Shown: piece by piece, positions 35,138-44,335 of the stretch
Layout: each line of letters opens with the position of its first letter
Numbering within the stretch: the first letter of the stretch is position 1
DNA from: Actinomycetes bacterium
GTDB taxonomy: Bacteria > Actinomycetota > Humimicrobiia > Humimicrobiales > Humimicrobiaceae
Assembly: GCA_022396035.1 (NCBI GenBank)
Contig: JAIOXO010000005.1
Span: 1-64,000 of the forward strand
Direction of reading: 5' to 3'
DNA length: 64,000 nt
Program-made: the position numbers and the translations under genes
The notes under the pieces: model-generated
Databases searched by the model: none
What the model was told of the DNA's origin: nothing
Seen by the model: the letters and a program-made list of their open reading frames with translations, nothing else

Positions 35138-36301
35138 TTAACTAAAAGAAGAAGATCTCAGCTTGTTGACTATCGGCGGGAATACCTTTAAGAAGTAGTC
35201 TATCTGTTCCAGGGTATTTTCAAATCCCAGGGTAATGCGTATAGACCCCACCGCTTCCTCACAGCTTAGCCCCAGAGACATCAGGGTAGCCGAAGGCTTG
35301 GCAGAAGAAGAAGCGCAGGCAGAACTTCCCGACACAGCTATTCCTGCCTGGTCCAGTTCGGCAACTATAGCCTGGCCGCTGATATTTTTGAGGGTGAAGT
35401 TACAGTTGCCGGGAAGCCTTTTGGCAGGGTGGCCGCAGAGCTTGATATCCTTCACTGTCCTTAGCAGCCCATCTATCAGATACTCCCGTAATACGGTAAG
35501 CCGTATAATCTTGTCCACCAAATTATGGTGGCCTATCCTTGCTGCTTCAGCCAGGCCTACAATACCGGGCACGTTTTCTGTTCCCGACCGCAGGTTGCGC
35601 TGCTGGCCGCCTCCAAAGATCTGGGGCATTATCTTGGTGCCTTTCTTAATATAAAGGGCTCCTACACCTTTGGGCCCGTATATTTTATGACCGGATACTG
35701 ATAACAGGTCTACATTTAGTGCGGATGCATCAGTGTCTATATTGCAGAAACTCTGTACAGCATCAGTATGAAAAATTATTCCTTCCTGGCGCAGAATGCT
35801 GCCAATATGTCTTATGGGCTGTATGGTACCAAACACATTATTGGCATGCATTATAGTAACCAGTATGGTTTCTTTGGTAATTGAATCTTTGACCAGCCGG
35901 GGATCCACCAAGCCCTGGCTGTCTACAGGCAAAAGGGTTATCCTGTATCCTTTCCTTTCCAGCATTTTCAGGGGGATGTTTACTGACGGGTGCTCTATGC
36001 TGGTGCTTATAATATGGTTTCCTTTCTGGCGGTAGGCTTCCGCTATGCCAAAAATAGCCAGATTATTGCTTTCGGTGCCTCCGCTGGTAAAAATAATCTC
36101 AGAGGGGTTTGCGCCCAGGGCAGAAGCCACCTGTTTTCTGGCTGATTCTACTTGCTCTTGTGCCTGCTTGCCCAGCCTGTGGCCTGCGGAGGGATTTCCG
36201 TAAATGTTATTTAAACATTGGGCGATCTTTTGGGCCACTTCCGGTAAAACCGGAGTTGTAGCGCTATGGTCAAAGTATATATATGTGGAAGAATAGTCCA
36301 T
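35138..36301 (-). CDS. Cysteine desulfurase (NifS/IscS family)
   Basis: 387 residues. PLP lysine in SGHKIYGPKG, N-terminal YFDHSATTPV, TSGGTESNN, and the active cysteine loop SGSSACASSSAKPS with the longer class I type. Removes sulfur from cysteine for Fe-S clusters and thiolated tRNA. No iscU follows, so the acceptor is unclear; the nearby larE and lipA need sulfur chemistry. Divergent from the PAP2 gene. Confidence 0.93.
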   Translation of the reverse strand: MDYSSTYIYFDHSATTPVLPEVAQKIAQCLNNIYGNPSAGHRLGKQAQEQVESARKQVASALGANPSEIIFTSGGTESNNLAIFGIAEAYRQKGNHIISTSIEHPSVNIPLKMLERKGYRITLLPVDSQGLVDPRLVKDSITKETILVTIMHANNVFGTIQPIRHIGSILRQEGIIFHTDAVQSFCNIDTDASALNVDLLSVSGHKIYGPKGVGALYIKKGTKIMPQIFGGGQQRNLRSGTENVPGIVGLAEAARIGHHNLVDKIIRLTVLREYLIDGLLRTVKDIKLCGHPAKRLPGNCNFTLKNISGQAIVAELDQAGIAVSGSSACASSSAKPSATLMSLGLSCEEAVGSIRITLGFENTLEQIDYFLKVFPPIVNKLRSSSFS

Positions 36302-36393
36302 ATCATACTAATTTAATGGCATAAATCGAATTAAAAACTACCACCCTTTCGCCGAGCTGTCAATAAACAATTATTGTTTTGGAAACTAAATGA

Positions 36394-36422
36394 TTAAAAT
36401 GATTTAATTTATAAGGTATAAT
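36394..36422 (+). promoter_or_regulatory. Promoter giving a nearly leaderless transcript for the PAP2-like gene
   Basis: TTAAAA (36394-36399), 17-bp spacer, perfect TATAAT (36417-36422). The ATG is at 36433, 10 bp after the -10, so the mRNA would start a few bases before the codon. No Shine-Dalgarno is present. Confidence 0.55.
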
Positions 36423-36432
36423 AATCCAAAAA

Positions 36433-37026
36433 ATGAAAAAGTTTGCCAAAACCATATCTTATATATTTGACGGGTCCTACATATCGATTCCCGTCTATAT
36501 TGTTATCTGCCTAACAATAGTGGACAGCTGGATAGCAGCTATAGGCTGGGCTCTGCTGTGCATCCTTTTTGCCACTATAATACCTTTTTTATACGTATTT
36601 ATACTGTACCGTAAAAAGAAGATATATGATTTGCACCTGCCCAACAGGGAAAACCGGATCAGACCCCTAATAGTGGCCCTGATAAGCTATATAATGGGAT
36701 TTTTTATCCTGTATGTGCTGGGATCACCCCTGTTTTTAAAAGCAATTTTTGCAGTAAGCATAGTAAATGGTTTGATTCTGACCACTATTACCTATTTCTG
36801 GAAAATTAGTTTCCACACCAGCTGGATTACGGTTACCGCTATAACCTTTTATATCCTGTTTGGGCATTGGATGCTTCTGCTTCTTTTGCTGATACCTTTT
36901 ATTGGCTGGGCCAGGGTTACTATTAAAAGACATACCATAATGCAGGTAATACTTGGTTCGATAATATCGGCCATAGGAACCATCTTTATATATTCCAGGT
37001 ATGGGTTTTTACATCTGAACCTGTAA
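36433..37026 (+). CDS. PAP2-like membrane phosphatase-related protein
   Basis: 197 residues, about six membrane helices. NRENRIRPL, SFHTSW and RVTIKRHTIMQVILGS line up in order with the KxxxxxxRP, PSGH and SRxxxxxHxxxD motifs of PAP2 phosphatases, but PSGH is SFHT and the last Asp is Gln, so catalysis is doubtful. Near-leaderless start. Its end overlaps a convergent DUF2085 gene by 18 bp. Confidence 0.6.
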   Translation: MKKFAKTISYIFDGSYISIPVYIVICLTIVDSWIAAIGWALLCILFATIIPFLYVFILYRKKKIYDLHLPNRENRIRPLIVALISYIMGFFILYVLGSPLFLKAIFAVSIVNGLILTTITYFWKISFHTSWITVTAITFYILFGHWMLLLLLLIPFIGWARVTIKRHTIMQVILGSIISAIGTIFIYSRYGFLHLNL

Positions 37027-37707
37027 GACAATTCTCTGGGCCAGGCCATGCACAAGATAAAAAGCATACAGTTCCAGGGAAGCCAGAACCAGGGCTGAAA
37101 CTGAAGGAATAATCAAATTTTTTGAAAAAAGCCGGTCTGCTTTCTGGGCCAGGGGAGGTACCAGCAGCATTACCGTCAGGTTTATAAAGTAAAAGGTAAA
37201 AGCGACCGAAAAAGCAGAAAGGTAGTAAAAGAATAATCCGGTAAAGTCCCACCGTGCCAGGGTAAGGGCAATAAATGCCCCCAAGCTTCCCAGGAATACG
37301 GCAAGTTTCCACTTTTCTGCCAGTATTCTATCTTGGGTGGATTGCCGGTAGTACTGAAAGACAAACACCGGATATATTATGGCCATAATGGATGCACCGC
37401 ATAAAAAACCGGTTATAAACCTTACAATATTATTGGTAGATATAACTGACAGATAGGAGAGCAGGCCGTCAACCAGGGTAGAGGCAATAAACAGCAGCAA
37501 AATAATTAAAACCCAGACCGGGGGAAGTCCGCTCTGCCGTTTTCGGTACAGGGCAAAAAGCAGCAAAGCAGAAATAAAGAAACCCAGGTATATGCCATTG
37601 CACCGGGCACAGATGTTTATCAAAATGGGCCCGAAAGACAGGCATCTTTCAGGGAGCTGGTGGCAGACTGCAAAACCAATCTTTTCAATAATTATATCTA
37701 TAAGCAT
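37009..37707 (-). CDS. DUF2085 membrane protein, copy 1
   Basis: 232 residues. CHQLPERC near residue 15 and CARCNGIYLG soon after are the cysteine/histidine motifs of DUF2085; six or so membrane helices follow. Function unknown; the motifs suggest metal or heme binding. It is 1 bp downstream of the IMPase gene, so likely co-transcribed. A second member lies at 39892. Confidence 0.8.
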   Translation of the reverse strand: MLIDIIIEKIGFAVCHQLPERCLSFGPILINICARCNGIYLGFFISALLLFALYRKRQSGLPPVWVLIILLLFIASTLVDGLLSYLSVISTNNIVRFITGFLCGASIMAIIYPVFVFQYYRQSTQDRILAEKWKLAVFLGSLGAFIALTLARWDFTGLFFYYLSAFSVAFTFYFINLTVMLLVPPLAQKADRLFSKNLIIPSVSALVLASLELYAFYLVHGLAQRIVLQVQM

Positions 37708-37708
37708 A

Positions 37709-38653
37709 TCAGTATTTTTTCATATCGTCTTCCAGCCGGTTAAAACCACGGTCAATCATCATTATAAGTATTTTATGCAGGGAAGGATTGGATGAGGCAA
37801 CAGTAGACATCTGGTATTCTTTGCCTATACCCATAAGGGGATGGCTGGTCAGATCCCTGCCATAAGCGTCGGTTACCACTCCTCCTGATTCCTTGAGCAC
37901 CAGGTAACCGGCAGCAATATCATATGGATAGTTATTAATGATGCTCCCCTGGCCAACATGCATATAGTTTTTTTCCAGAACCGGGAAATCTGTAACCAGC
38001 CGGTGGCCAATATCAATATAACAGTCCAGCTGTCCGGATGCCACCTTGGTCATAGAGAAGGAAGCGCTGCCCAGTCCAAAAAGGGTACCATTAAAATTAG
38101 ACACATCAATAAGCTCTTCCAGCACCGCTATAAGAGGCACTATGGGCCTACCCCTCAGGCCTATGGACCAGAACAGGGAATCAATTTCTGAATTGTTGGA
38201 AGGAGAGGGCTTATAGCTGTGGTTTTTTTCAATAATTATTATGCCTTCACCCTTTTTAGCACAGTAAAGCCGGCCTGATTTTATTTCCTGAACCACCGCT
38301 AAATTTATATCTCCCAGGACAGCTTCTTCGCTGTAGGGGCAGGCAGCAATAGAAATACAGCTGGATTCCAGTCCGCAGGCAGCAGCCCGGGTTCCATCTA
38401 TGGGGTCGATAATAAGCAGATCCCGGGGTTTTCCCACCCCTACCAGCCCCCGGTCTTCGGAATAGTAAGCTATATCCCGGGCCTCTTTTTCCAGGTAGTT
38501 GGATAAAAAATGTTCGGATATATCATCTATAAAAAAGGTTGAATCTCCACCTATGGCCTTGCCCGAAATTCTTTTGGACTCGGGCTTGCCAAAATAGGGA
38601 AGTACTGTTTCCCTTATTTTATGGGAAAGTTCTATTATCTGTTTCTCTTCCAT
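37709..38653 (-). CDS. Inositol monophosphatase family protein
   Basis: 314 residues. Metal-site motif IDPIDGTRAA and a late DIAAGYLVLKESGG match the FIG superfamily (IMPase/FBPase/CysQ). The earlier GGDSTFFIDD and YYSEDRG segments are the other ligands, somewhat altered. Mg2+-dependent sugar or inositol phosphatase; exact substrate unknown. Leads a two-gene unit with DUF2085. Confidence 0.85.
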   Translation of the reverse strand: MEEKQIIELSHKIRETVLPYFGKPESKRISGKAIGGDSTFFIDDISEHFLSNYLEKEARDIAYYSEDRGLVGVGKPRDLLIIDPIDGTRAAACGLESSCISIAACPYSEEAVLGDINLAVVQEIKSGRLYCAKKGEGIIIIEKNHSYKPSPSNNSEIDSLFWSIGLRGRPIVPLIAVLEELIDVSNFNGTLFGLGSASFSMTKVASGQLDCYIDIGHRLVTDFPVLEKNYMHVGQGSIINNYPYDIAAGYLVLKESGGVVTDAYGRDLTSHPLMGIGKEYQMSTVASSNPSLHKILIMMIDRGFNRLEDDMKKY

Positions 38654-38750
38654 TGCCTAAGAAGTTTACTATAACTTTAATCAAAATTATAGTTTTATTA
38701 ATATTATATTGGTAGAATAAAGCTAATTTTATGTCTAGAAAGGTTTGGCC

Positions 38751-39416
38751 ATGATATATGATTTTCATACACACACCTTTTTCTCTGATGGAATTAACAG
38801 CCCAATTGAATTGATCCGGTATGCGGTCTCTTACGGGTACGGATGCATAGCTCTAACCGATCATGCAAGTTACTCCAATATTGATTTTGTACTGGAGAAT
38901 GTGGTCAAGGATTGCCAGCTGGCCCAAAAATACTGGGATGTTGTGGCAATACCGGGAGTAGAGATAACCAATGTGCCGGCCAAAAGCATTGACCAGATGG
39001 CAGAATATGCCAAAAGCAAAGGTGCAAAATTGGTGGTGGTTCATGGCCAGTCAATTGTGGAAAGGGTAGAAGAAGGAACCAACTGGGAGGCGGTTAATTC
39101 CAGACATGTTGATATTCTGGCCCATCCGGGGCTGATTACCGAAAGGGAAGCAAAAGCAGCTGCCGAAATGGATATTTTTTTAGAAATTTCAGGTAGAAGC
39201 GGCCACAGCCTGGGCAATGGCCGTACAGTCCTTAAGGCCAACCAGGCGGGAGCCAGGTTGTTGATAAATACTGATTCTCATAGCCAGAATGATCTGTTTA
39301 AGCAAGAATTCCAGGAGGAGGTTGGCCTGGGAGCAGGGCTTAGTCCGGAGGAAGTAAAAGAAATTATTAAGGTTAATGCTAAACTGATGCTAAAAAAGAT
39401 AGGTGTCGGTTCCTGA
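38751..39416 (+). CDS. PHP domain phosphoesterase (histidinol-phosphatase-like)
   Basis: 221 residues from ATG 38751, 7 nt after AAAGG. PHP metal motifs: DFHTHTFFSDG, LTDHASY, PGVEI, HGQS, HPGLI and INTDSHSQ. The PHP fold hydrolyses phosphoesters using two or three metals; homologs are annotated as histidinol phosphatase-related, but no his genes are near. Stands alone. Confidence 0.88.
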   Translation: MIYDFHTHTFFSDGINSPIELIRYAVSYGYGCIALTDHASYSNIDFVLENVVKDCQLAQKYWDVVAIPGVEITNVPAKSIDQMAEYAKSKGAKLVVVHGQSIVERVEEGTNWEAVNSRHVDILAHPGLITEREAKAAAEMDIFLEISGRSGHSLGNGRTVLKANQAGARLLINTDSHSQNDLFKQEFQEEVGLGAGLSPEEVKEIIKVNAKLMLKKIGVGS

Positions 39417-39417
39417 T

Positions 39418-39500
39418 AAAACTTATATCTCTATGTGCCTAAAATAGATATTTTATGGCTATAGCAGCCATACACAGATAAGTTTTAGTATTATTTTTTC
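39418..39500. other. Nested inverted repeat after the PHP gene
   Basis: AAAACTTAT (39418-39426) pairs with ATAAGTTTT (39478-39486), enclosing a second hairpin ATGGCT (39455-39460)/AGCCAT (39466-39471); a T6 run follows at 39494. It begins at the PHP stop. Probably a structured transcript end, though the distance from stem to T run is long. Confidence 0.4.
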
Positions 39501-39502
39501 TG

Positions 39503-39532
39503 TTGACAATGAATTGTAGTTGATGAAATAAT
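39503..39532 (+). promoter_or_regulatory. Candidate sigma70-type promoter for the DUF4190-DUF2085 pair
   Basis: Perfect TTGACA at 39503-39508 and AATAAT at 39527-39532 with an 18-bp spacer, 28 bp before the DUF4190 start. Confidence 0.45.
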
Positions 39533-39559
39533 TAATAAAAAGTAATAGTAAGGATTGGT

Positions 39560-39898
39560 ATGAACGATAAAGAAGAAGTAGAAGAAGTCAAATCCGAGAT
39601 AATCAATGCTGAGCAAAAGCCAGGAGTAATGGCTATTGTTTCCCTGATTCTGGGTATTGTTGCCGTACTCTGTTGCTGGATCCCTTTCCTGAATTTTATT
39701 CTGGGAATAGCTGCCATAGTGTTGGGTATATTGGAACTTAAGAATATTAAGAAGAAGAGTACCAGCGACAAGGGTAAAGTAATGGCTATTGTAGGTATAG
39801 TCCTGGGTGGAATAATAGTAGTATGGGGCATAGTTTCCATAATAACCCTGGGGGCAGCATACCTTATGAATATGCCTAGAATGTACCAGAGTTGGTAA
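39560..39898 (+). CDS. DUF4190 domain membrane protein
   Basis: 112 residues: charged N-terminus, then two hydrophobic hairpins with PGVMAIVSLILGIV and KGKVMAIVGIVLGG, the repeat pattern of DUF4190 proteins common in Actinobacteria and Firmicutes. Function unknown. The end overlaps the following TTG start by 7 bp. Confidence 0.75.
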   Translation: MNDKEEVEEVKSEIINAEQKPGVMAIVSLILGIVAVLCCWIPFLNFILGIAAIVLGILELKNIKKKSTSDKGKVMAIVGIVLGGIIVVWGIVSIITLGAAYLMNMPRMYQSW

Positions 39899-40560
39899 TA
39901 AGGGACATACTCTACTTTTTAGGGGCAAGCCTCTGCCACCAGAATGCATATAGATCTTTTGCGCCCAATGGGCTTGCTATGCCGGTATGCTCCCGGTGCA
40001 CCGGCATTTATATTGCATTTTTATTATCACTGATTGTAATGGTGGTTCTGGACCGGAGAGCTAAAATCAACCTCCCTCCCAAAAAAATTTTATGGGGTAT
40101 GCTGGCTGTACTGCTGGTCATGGGGGCAGATGTGGCAGTTTCAACCCTTCAAATCTATGACTCCGGCAATATTATAAGGTTTTTTACCGGTTTCATGTTT
40201 GGCTGGAGCCTTCCCCTGGTATTGCTGCCTTTAAAGAATTTATTACTGTTTCGGACCGGTGTAAACAGCTACTACCTTAAGTCAAAAACCAGATGGGCGG
40301 CCTGGGCCAGCCTCGGTGTTTTGTTTATGGCCGCTTTTTATTTTTCCAGGGCACCACTGTTCTGGCTATGGTCGACCCTGTCGGTATTGGGACTGGTTGT
40401 ATTTGCTGCCCTGTTGCTGGTTCTGTTAATCAGCCTATTCCCTAATTGCGGAGGCAGGGTAACCAGGGGCTGGATGCAGGCAGGGGCATACCTGGCCGGT
40501 TTTATTGCTTCCCTTCTTATCCTGAGCGGCCTTTCTGCCCTGAGAATTTACTGGTTTTAA
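39892..40560 (+). CDS. DUF2085 membrane protein, copy 2
   Basis: 222 residues from TTG 39892. SLCHQNAYRS and CSRCTGIYIAF are the DUF2085 motifs, and NIIRFFTGFMFG closely parallels NIVRFITGFLCG of copy 1, so the two are paralogs 2 kb apart in opposite orientation. Five to six membrane helices. Translationally coupled to the DUF4190 gene. Confidence 0.8.
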   Translation: MVIRDILYFLGASLCHQNAYRSFAPNGLAMPVCSRCTGIYIAFLLSLIVMVVLDRRAKINLPPKKILWGMLAVLLVMGADVAVSTLQIYDSGNIIRFFTGFMFGWSLPLVLLPLKNLLLFRTGVNSYYLKSKTRWAAWASLGVLFMAAFYFSRAPLFWLWSTLSVLGLVVFAALLLVLLISLFPNCGGRVTRGWMQAGAYLAGFIASLLILSGLSALRIYWF

Positions 40561-40622
40561 TATGGCAGATACAGGTCTGGTGCAGTTTAAACCATAATCT
40601 TTGGTTTATATGAGAAGGTAAT

Positions 40623-41420
40623 TTAAAGGTTCTCGTCCATGCTTCCCGACCTGAAGCCGGCCAGGTCTATGGTGATATAATTAAAACCCAGCCCGGTCAG
40701 GTAATCATGAATCTTATGGTTGAGCTGGTTTTTAAACAGCAGCGGCAGTTTATCTGGCTGCAGCTCTATCCTGGCCAACGGATGGTGATACCTTACCCTT
40801 ACCACCTCAAAACCCAGCTCCTTTATATACTGCTCTGCCAGGGCAATCTGATTGAGATGCCGGGCATCAAGTTTTTGGCCGTAGGGTATCCGGGATGCAA
40901 GGCAGGCTGAAGAAGGCAAATTATAATTGGACAGGCCCAGCAACCCGGCGCATCGCCTTACCTCTTCTTTGGTAAATCCCAGCCGGGCTAGAGGGCTTAG
41001 CACTTTCATCTGTTGTAAAGCCCGGATGCCGGGCCGGTAGCTGTTAAGATCATCTACATTACTGCCTTCAATAATATGGTTGAATCTTAGTTGCTGCTGC
41101 AGGCTGCCAATATTGGAAAAAATGTTTTGCTTGCACCAGTAGCACCGGTTTCTGGGGTTGTCCCTTATGTTCTCTACCTCCAGCAAATTCAGGGTAAGAA
41201 GATATTGTTTTATACCAATTTCCTGAGCTATTTTACGGGATTGGTCTGCTTCCTGCCGGGGTACAAGTTCGGATACCGCAGTAGCGGCAACCGCCGAATC
41301 CCCCAGAGTACAATAAGCAATCTTTGCCAGCAGGCTGCTGTCTACGCCTCCCGAAAAGGCCACTACTGCAGATTTGAGGTTATAAATATACTTTTTTAAT
41401 TTTTCAATTTTTTCACGCAT
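40623..41420 (-). CDS. larE: ATP-dependent sacrificial sulfur transferase LarE
   Basis: 265 residues. PP-loop FSGGVDSSLLA, RCYWCK, ASSACLASRIPYG-type segment (SSACLASRIPYG) holding the sacrificial cysteine. LarE gives its own cysteine sulfur during synthesis of the nickel-pincer nucleotide cofactor of lactate racemase-type enzymes. Divergent from larC over 91 bp. larA and larB are not in the window. Confidence 0.9.
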   Translation of the reverse strand: MREKIEKLKKYIYNLKSAVVAFSGGVDSSLLAKIAYCTLGDSAVAATAVSELVPRQEADQSRKIAQEIGIKQYLLTLNLLEVENIRDNPRNRCYWCKQNIFSNIGSLQQQLRFNHIIEGSNVDDLNSYRPGIRALQQMKVLSPLARLGFTKEEVRRCAGLLGLSNYNLPSSACLASRIPYGQKLDARHLNQIALAEQYIKELGFEVVRVRYHHPLARIELQPDKLPLLFKNQLNHKIHDYLTGLGFNYITIDLAGFRSGSMDENL

Positions 41421-41511
41421 AGGGTATTATCATGTTATCAGCAACATGGTTTAATTGAAATTATATTTAAATTAAGGCTGGATTTCGCCAGGTTAAAGCG
41501 GAGGGATTTTA

Positions 41512-42684
41512 ATGGATAAATTTCTATATATTGACTGTTTTTCAGGGATAAGCGGGGATATGATGGTAGCCGCCCTGCTGGATTTAGGTTTGGACCTGGA
41601 AATAATCCGGCAGGAGCTAAAAAAACTGCCCCTAGAAGGTTATGAAATAGAACTGCTGGAGACCAGAGTAAAATCTCTGGCTGCTAAAAAGTTTGAGGTA
41701 AAGATAATAGAGCAAGAAAGCAGGAACTACCGGGATATCCGGAGCATGTTAGAACAAAGCAGGCTGAAAGAAAGCATTAAAAAGGATAGCCTGGATATGT
41801 TTGGGATACTAGCCCGGGCTGAAGCTAGGGTTCACGGCTGCAATGAAGAACAGGTTCATTTTCATGAGGTGGGGGCCATAGACTCCATCGTGGATATAGT
41901 CAGTGTGGCTACTGCCATAGATAAACTAAAAATTACCGGAGTTTACAGTTCAAACATACCTCTGGGCAGGGGCATGGTGGACTCAGATCACGGGAAGATA
42001 CCGGTTCCTGCCCCAGCAGTTTTGGAGATACTTAAAGGCTTGCCGGTATATGCAGGGCCCTTTGAGTTTGAAACCACTACTCCTACCGGGGCGGCAGTTA
42101 TTAAAAAATATGTCCAGGATTTTATACCCCTGCCGGAAGCGTCCATTGAAGCTGTTGGCACCGGGGCGGGCAGCCGCCAGCATACAAGCATTCCCAATGT
42201 TCTGAGGCTTCTAAAATTTAGCACACCGGTTGAGGCCAAACCATCCGGCCTTAAATTACTGTCTGCCAATATAGATGATTTAAGCCCGGAAATTATGGGA
42301 TATGTGGCTGAAAAACTGTTAGAGCAGGGAGCCCTGGATGTATGGATTGAAAATATATTAATGAAAAAGGGAAGACCGGGATTCAAACTGTGTGTACTGG
42401 CTCCTGCCGCCAGGGAAAACCAGCTCACATCTTTAATCTTTTGCCAGACTACTACTCTGGGAGTGCGCAGCATAAGCGTGGACAGACATACTGTTGACAG
42501 ACAGGTAATCCAGTTAAACTTAAGCTATGGAAAAGCCTTGATTAAACTGGGGCTCTATAAGGGTAAAGTAGTAACCGCAGAACCTGAATACGAATCCTGC
42601 TTTTCCCTGGCCCAGCAAACCGGCAGGCCTTTAAAACAGGTTTATCAGGAGGTAAAGCAGATCTACCATGAGAAAGCGGAGTAG
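41512..42684 (+). CDS. larC: Nickel insertion protein LarC
   Basis: 390 residues. DCFSGISGDMMVAALLDLG at the start, HFHEVGAIDSIVDI, TPTGAAVIK and the C-terminal ferredoxin-like part after NIDDLSPEIMGYV match full LarC. In some lactobacilli the two halves join by frameshifting; here they are one continuous frame. Inserts Ni into the pincer cofactor. Ribosome site GGAGGG. Confidence 0.93.
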   Translation: MDKFLYIDCFSGISGDMMVAALLDLGLDLEIIRQELKKLPLEGYEIELLETRVKSLAAKKFEVKIIEQESRNYRDIRSMLEQSRLKESIKKDSLDMFGILARAEARVHGCNEEQVHFHEVGAIDSIVDIVSVATAIDKLKITGVYSSNIPLGRGMVDSDHGKIPVPAPAVLEILKGLPVYAGPFEFETTTPTGAAVIKKYVQDFIPLPEASIEAVGTGAGSRQHTSIPNVLRLLKFSTPVEAKPSGLKLLSANIDDLSPEIMGYVAEKLLEQGALDVWIENILMKKGRPGFKLCVLAPAARENQLTSLIFCQTTTLGVRSISVDRHTVDRQVIQLNLSYGKALIKLGLYKGKVVTAEPEYESCFSLAQQTGRPLKQVYQEVKQIYHEKAE

Positions 42685-42722
42685 CCGCTTCTTTTAAGGT
42701 ATTGGGTCTATTTGTATTGTGC

Positions 42723-43826
42723 CTAATGAGTAAGATTTCTTTTTTCCAGGAGGTAAAATTTCAGGATTTCCTGCACGATGGCTACTATAGGAACCGCTAA
42801 CAGCAATCCCCAGAAACCGAAGATAGCACCTCCGGCAATAAGGGAGAAGATTATTACGGCCGGGTGAATACTTACCTGGTATTTCATTATAGTAGGAGTT
42901 ATAAAATAGTTATCTATCTGCTGTATGGCAATGAACAGCAGAACTACCAGCAAGGCTTTTAAGGGGGATATAAACAGTGCGGTAAGGGCTGCCGGTACTG
43001 CACCCAGAATTGGGCCCAAAAATGGTACCATGTTGAGGATGCCTGCTATAAAGCCCAGCAGTATCGCAAAATCCACCCTTAAGATCAACAGCACTATGGT
43101 ACACAAGACCCCCACAATAAAGGATATCAGTAGCTGTCCTCTCAGATACCTGCCGGCCACCATGTTTATCTTGTCTATAAGAGTTACTGCCTGGGGCCTT
43201 AAACTGACCGGCAGCACTTTTATAAATATGCTTCTAAGCTTATTGGTATCCTTCAGGACATAAAACCCTATTATGGGGCCTATTATAAAATTAACCACCC
43301 AGTTTATTATGTTCTTGGTAAAGATAGTGGCCTGCTGAAATAGGTCTATCCGGTTTAGGTCCATTCTGTCCAAGAAATACTGGGTAATGGCACTGGTATC
43401 CCTGGGAATAAATTCACTCCCCATTAAATTTTCAACATTCTGGACAAGGGTGCTGTTGGTTAAAAAATCATCAATTACCGTGGTCAGGTTTTCCAGATAG
43501 GAAGGGAAATTACTAATAAAAACCTTAAACTGGTCTATCACCAGGGGAATAAGGAAAAAGAATACATTAAAGATTATTCCCAGAAATAATATATAAGTAA
43601 TGATTACTGCAAATATTTTTTTCATCTTTCTCTGCAGAAGCAGAACCAGGGGGGTAAGCAGATAGGCGATAGCTATGGCAATGAGCAGGGGGATAACTGC
43701 CAGCTTAATCAAATAGACAAAATAAAACAGCAGCCCTATTATAATCAGCAACCCTATAATTGACCAGCAGAATATTCCTACTCTTTTGATTGAATCAGTA
43801 TTTTTTTGGGGCTGTTTTGAATTCAT
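42723..43826 (-). CDS. AI-2E family transporter (PerM-like)
   Basis: 367 residues with about eight membrane helices. LTPLVLLLQRKM, LRPQAVTLIDKINMVAGRYLRGQ-type segment (GRYLRGQLLISF) and NMVPFLGPILGAVPA are hallmarks of the family; the central helical part lies between helices 3 and 4. Some members export autoinducer-2 or Na+; substrate unknown. Convergent with larC; divergent from the complex I-like operon. Confidence 0.9.
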   Translation of the reverse strand: MNSKQPQKNTDSIKRVGIFCWSIIGLLIIIGLLFYFVYLIKLAVIPLLIAIAIAYLLTPLVLLLQRKMKKIFAVIITYILFLGIIFNVFFFLIPLVIDQFKVFISNFPSYLENLTTVIDDFLTNSTLVQNVENLMGSEFIPRDTSAITQYFLDRMDLNRIDLFQQATIFTKNIINWVVNFIIGPIIGFYVLKDTNKLRSIFIKVLPVSLRPQAVTLIDKINMVAGRYLRGQLLISFIVGVLCTIVLLILRVDFAILLGFIAGILNMVPFLGPILGAVPAALTALFISPLKALLVVLLFIAIQQIDNYFITPTIMKYQVSIHPAVIIFSLIAGGAIFGFWGLLLAVPIVAIVQEILKFYLLEKRNLTH

Positions 43827-43976
43827 TTCTTTTAGTACTTTTTTACAAATTATATAAGTATTTATAACTTATAACAACATACAAGTTTTATATTGGATAT
43901 CATGGCAACTGATTGAAGTAGCATAGTTATTGTGATAAAGTTTAAAATCAACAAAATTATTTTTTTGAGGTATAAA

Positions 43977-44333
43977 TTGCTCAAGGATACATTAGGTGCC
44001 TATATTGATAACATGGCAAAATTTCTTATTTTTATAGGTGCCAGCCTGTTAATTATTCTGGTGCTTTTTCTGGTTTCAAACCGGCATAAGAAAGCTGGCC
44101 TGAAAACCATGGAAGGATTTAAAAAAGGACCATACCTGTATAAGAACCTGATGGCACTGGGTACTGTTTTTTTAACCCTTATATTTTCTATATTGTTTAT
44201 ATCAGATATAATTCTTCTGATATACGAATTAAAGCTGGGGCCACCCCTGTATATTCTGGCAGGTTTTATCCTCCTTTTAATATTTATGTCTGCATATGTG
44301 GTAAAATCCAGGGTATTTAACCAGGACAGTTAA
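43977..44333 (+). CDS. NuoA-like membrane subunit of a complex I-like operon
   Basis: 118 residues from TTG 43977, which follows GAGGT by 6 nt; the frame is open to 43932 but without a ribosome site. Three membrane helices and the length of NuoA. The loop KTMEGFKKGP and the second helix LFISDIILLIYEL take the positions of NuoA's YECGF and FDVE motifs; only parts of these are kept. It heads the operon in the NuoA position. Similarity alone is weak; position and topology carry the call. Confidence 0.6.
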   Translation: MLKDTLGAYIDNMAKFLIFIGASLLIILVLFLVSNRHKKAGLKTMEGFKKGPYLYKNLMALGTVFLTLIFSILFISDIILLIYELKLGPPLYILAGFILLLIFMSAYVVKSRVFNQDS

Positions 44334-44335
44334 TA

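Noticed and set aside
41512-42684. Frameshifted larC as in lactobacilli
   Set aside because: The reading frame runs unbroken through both LarC parts.
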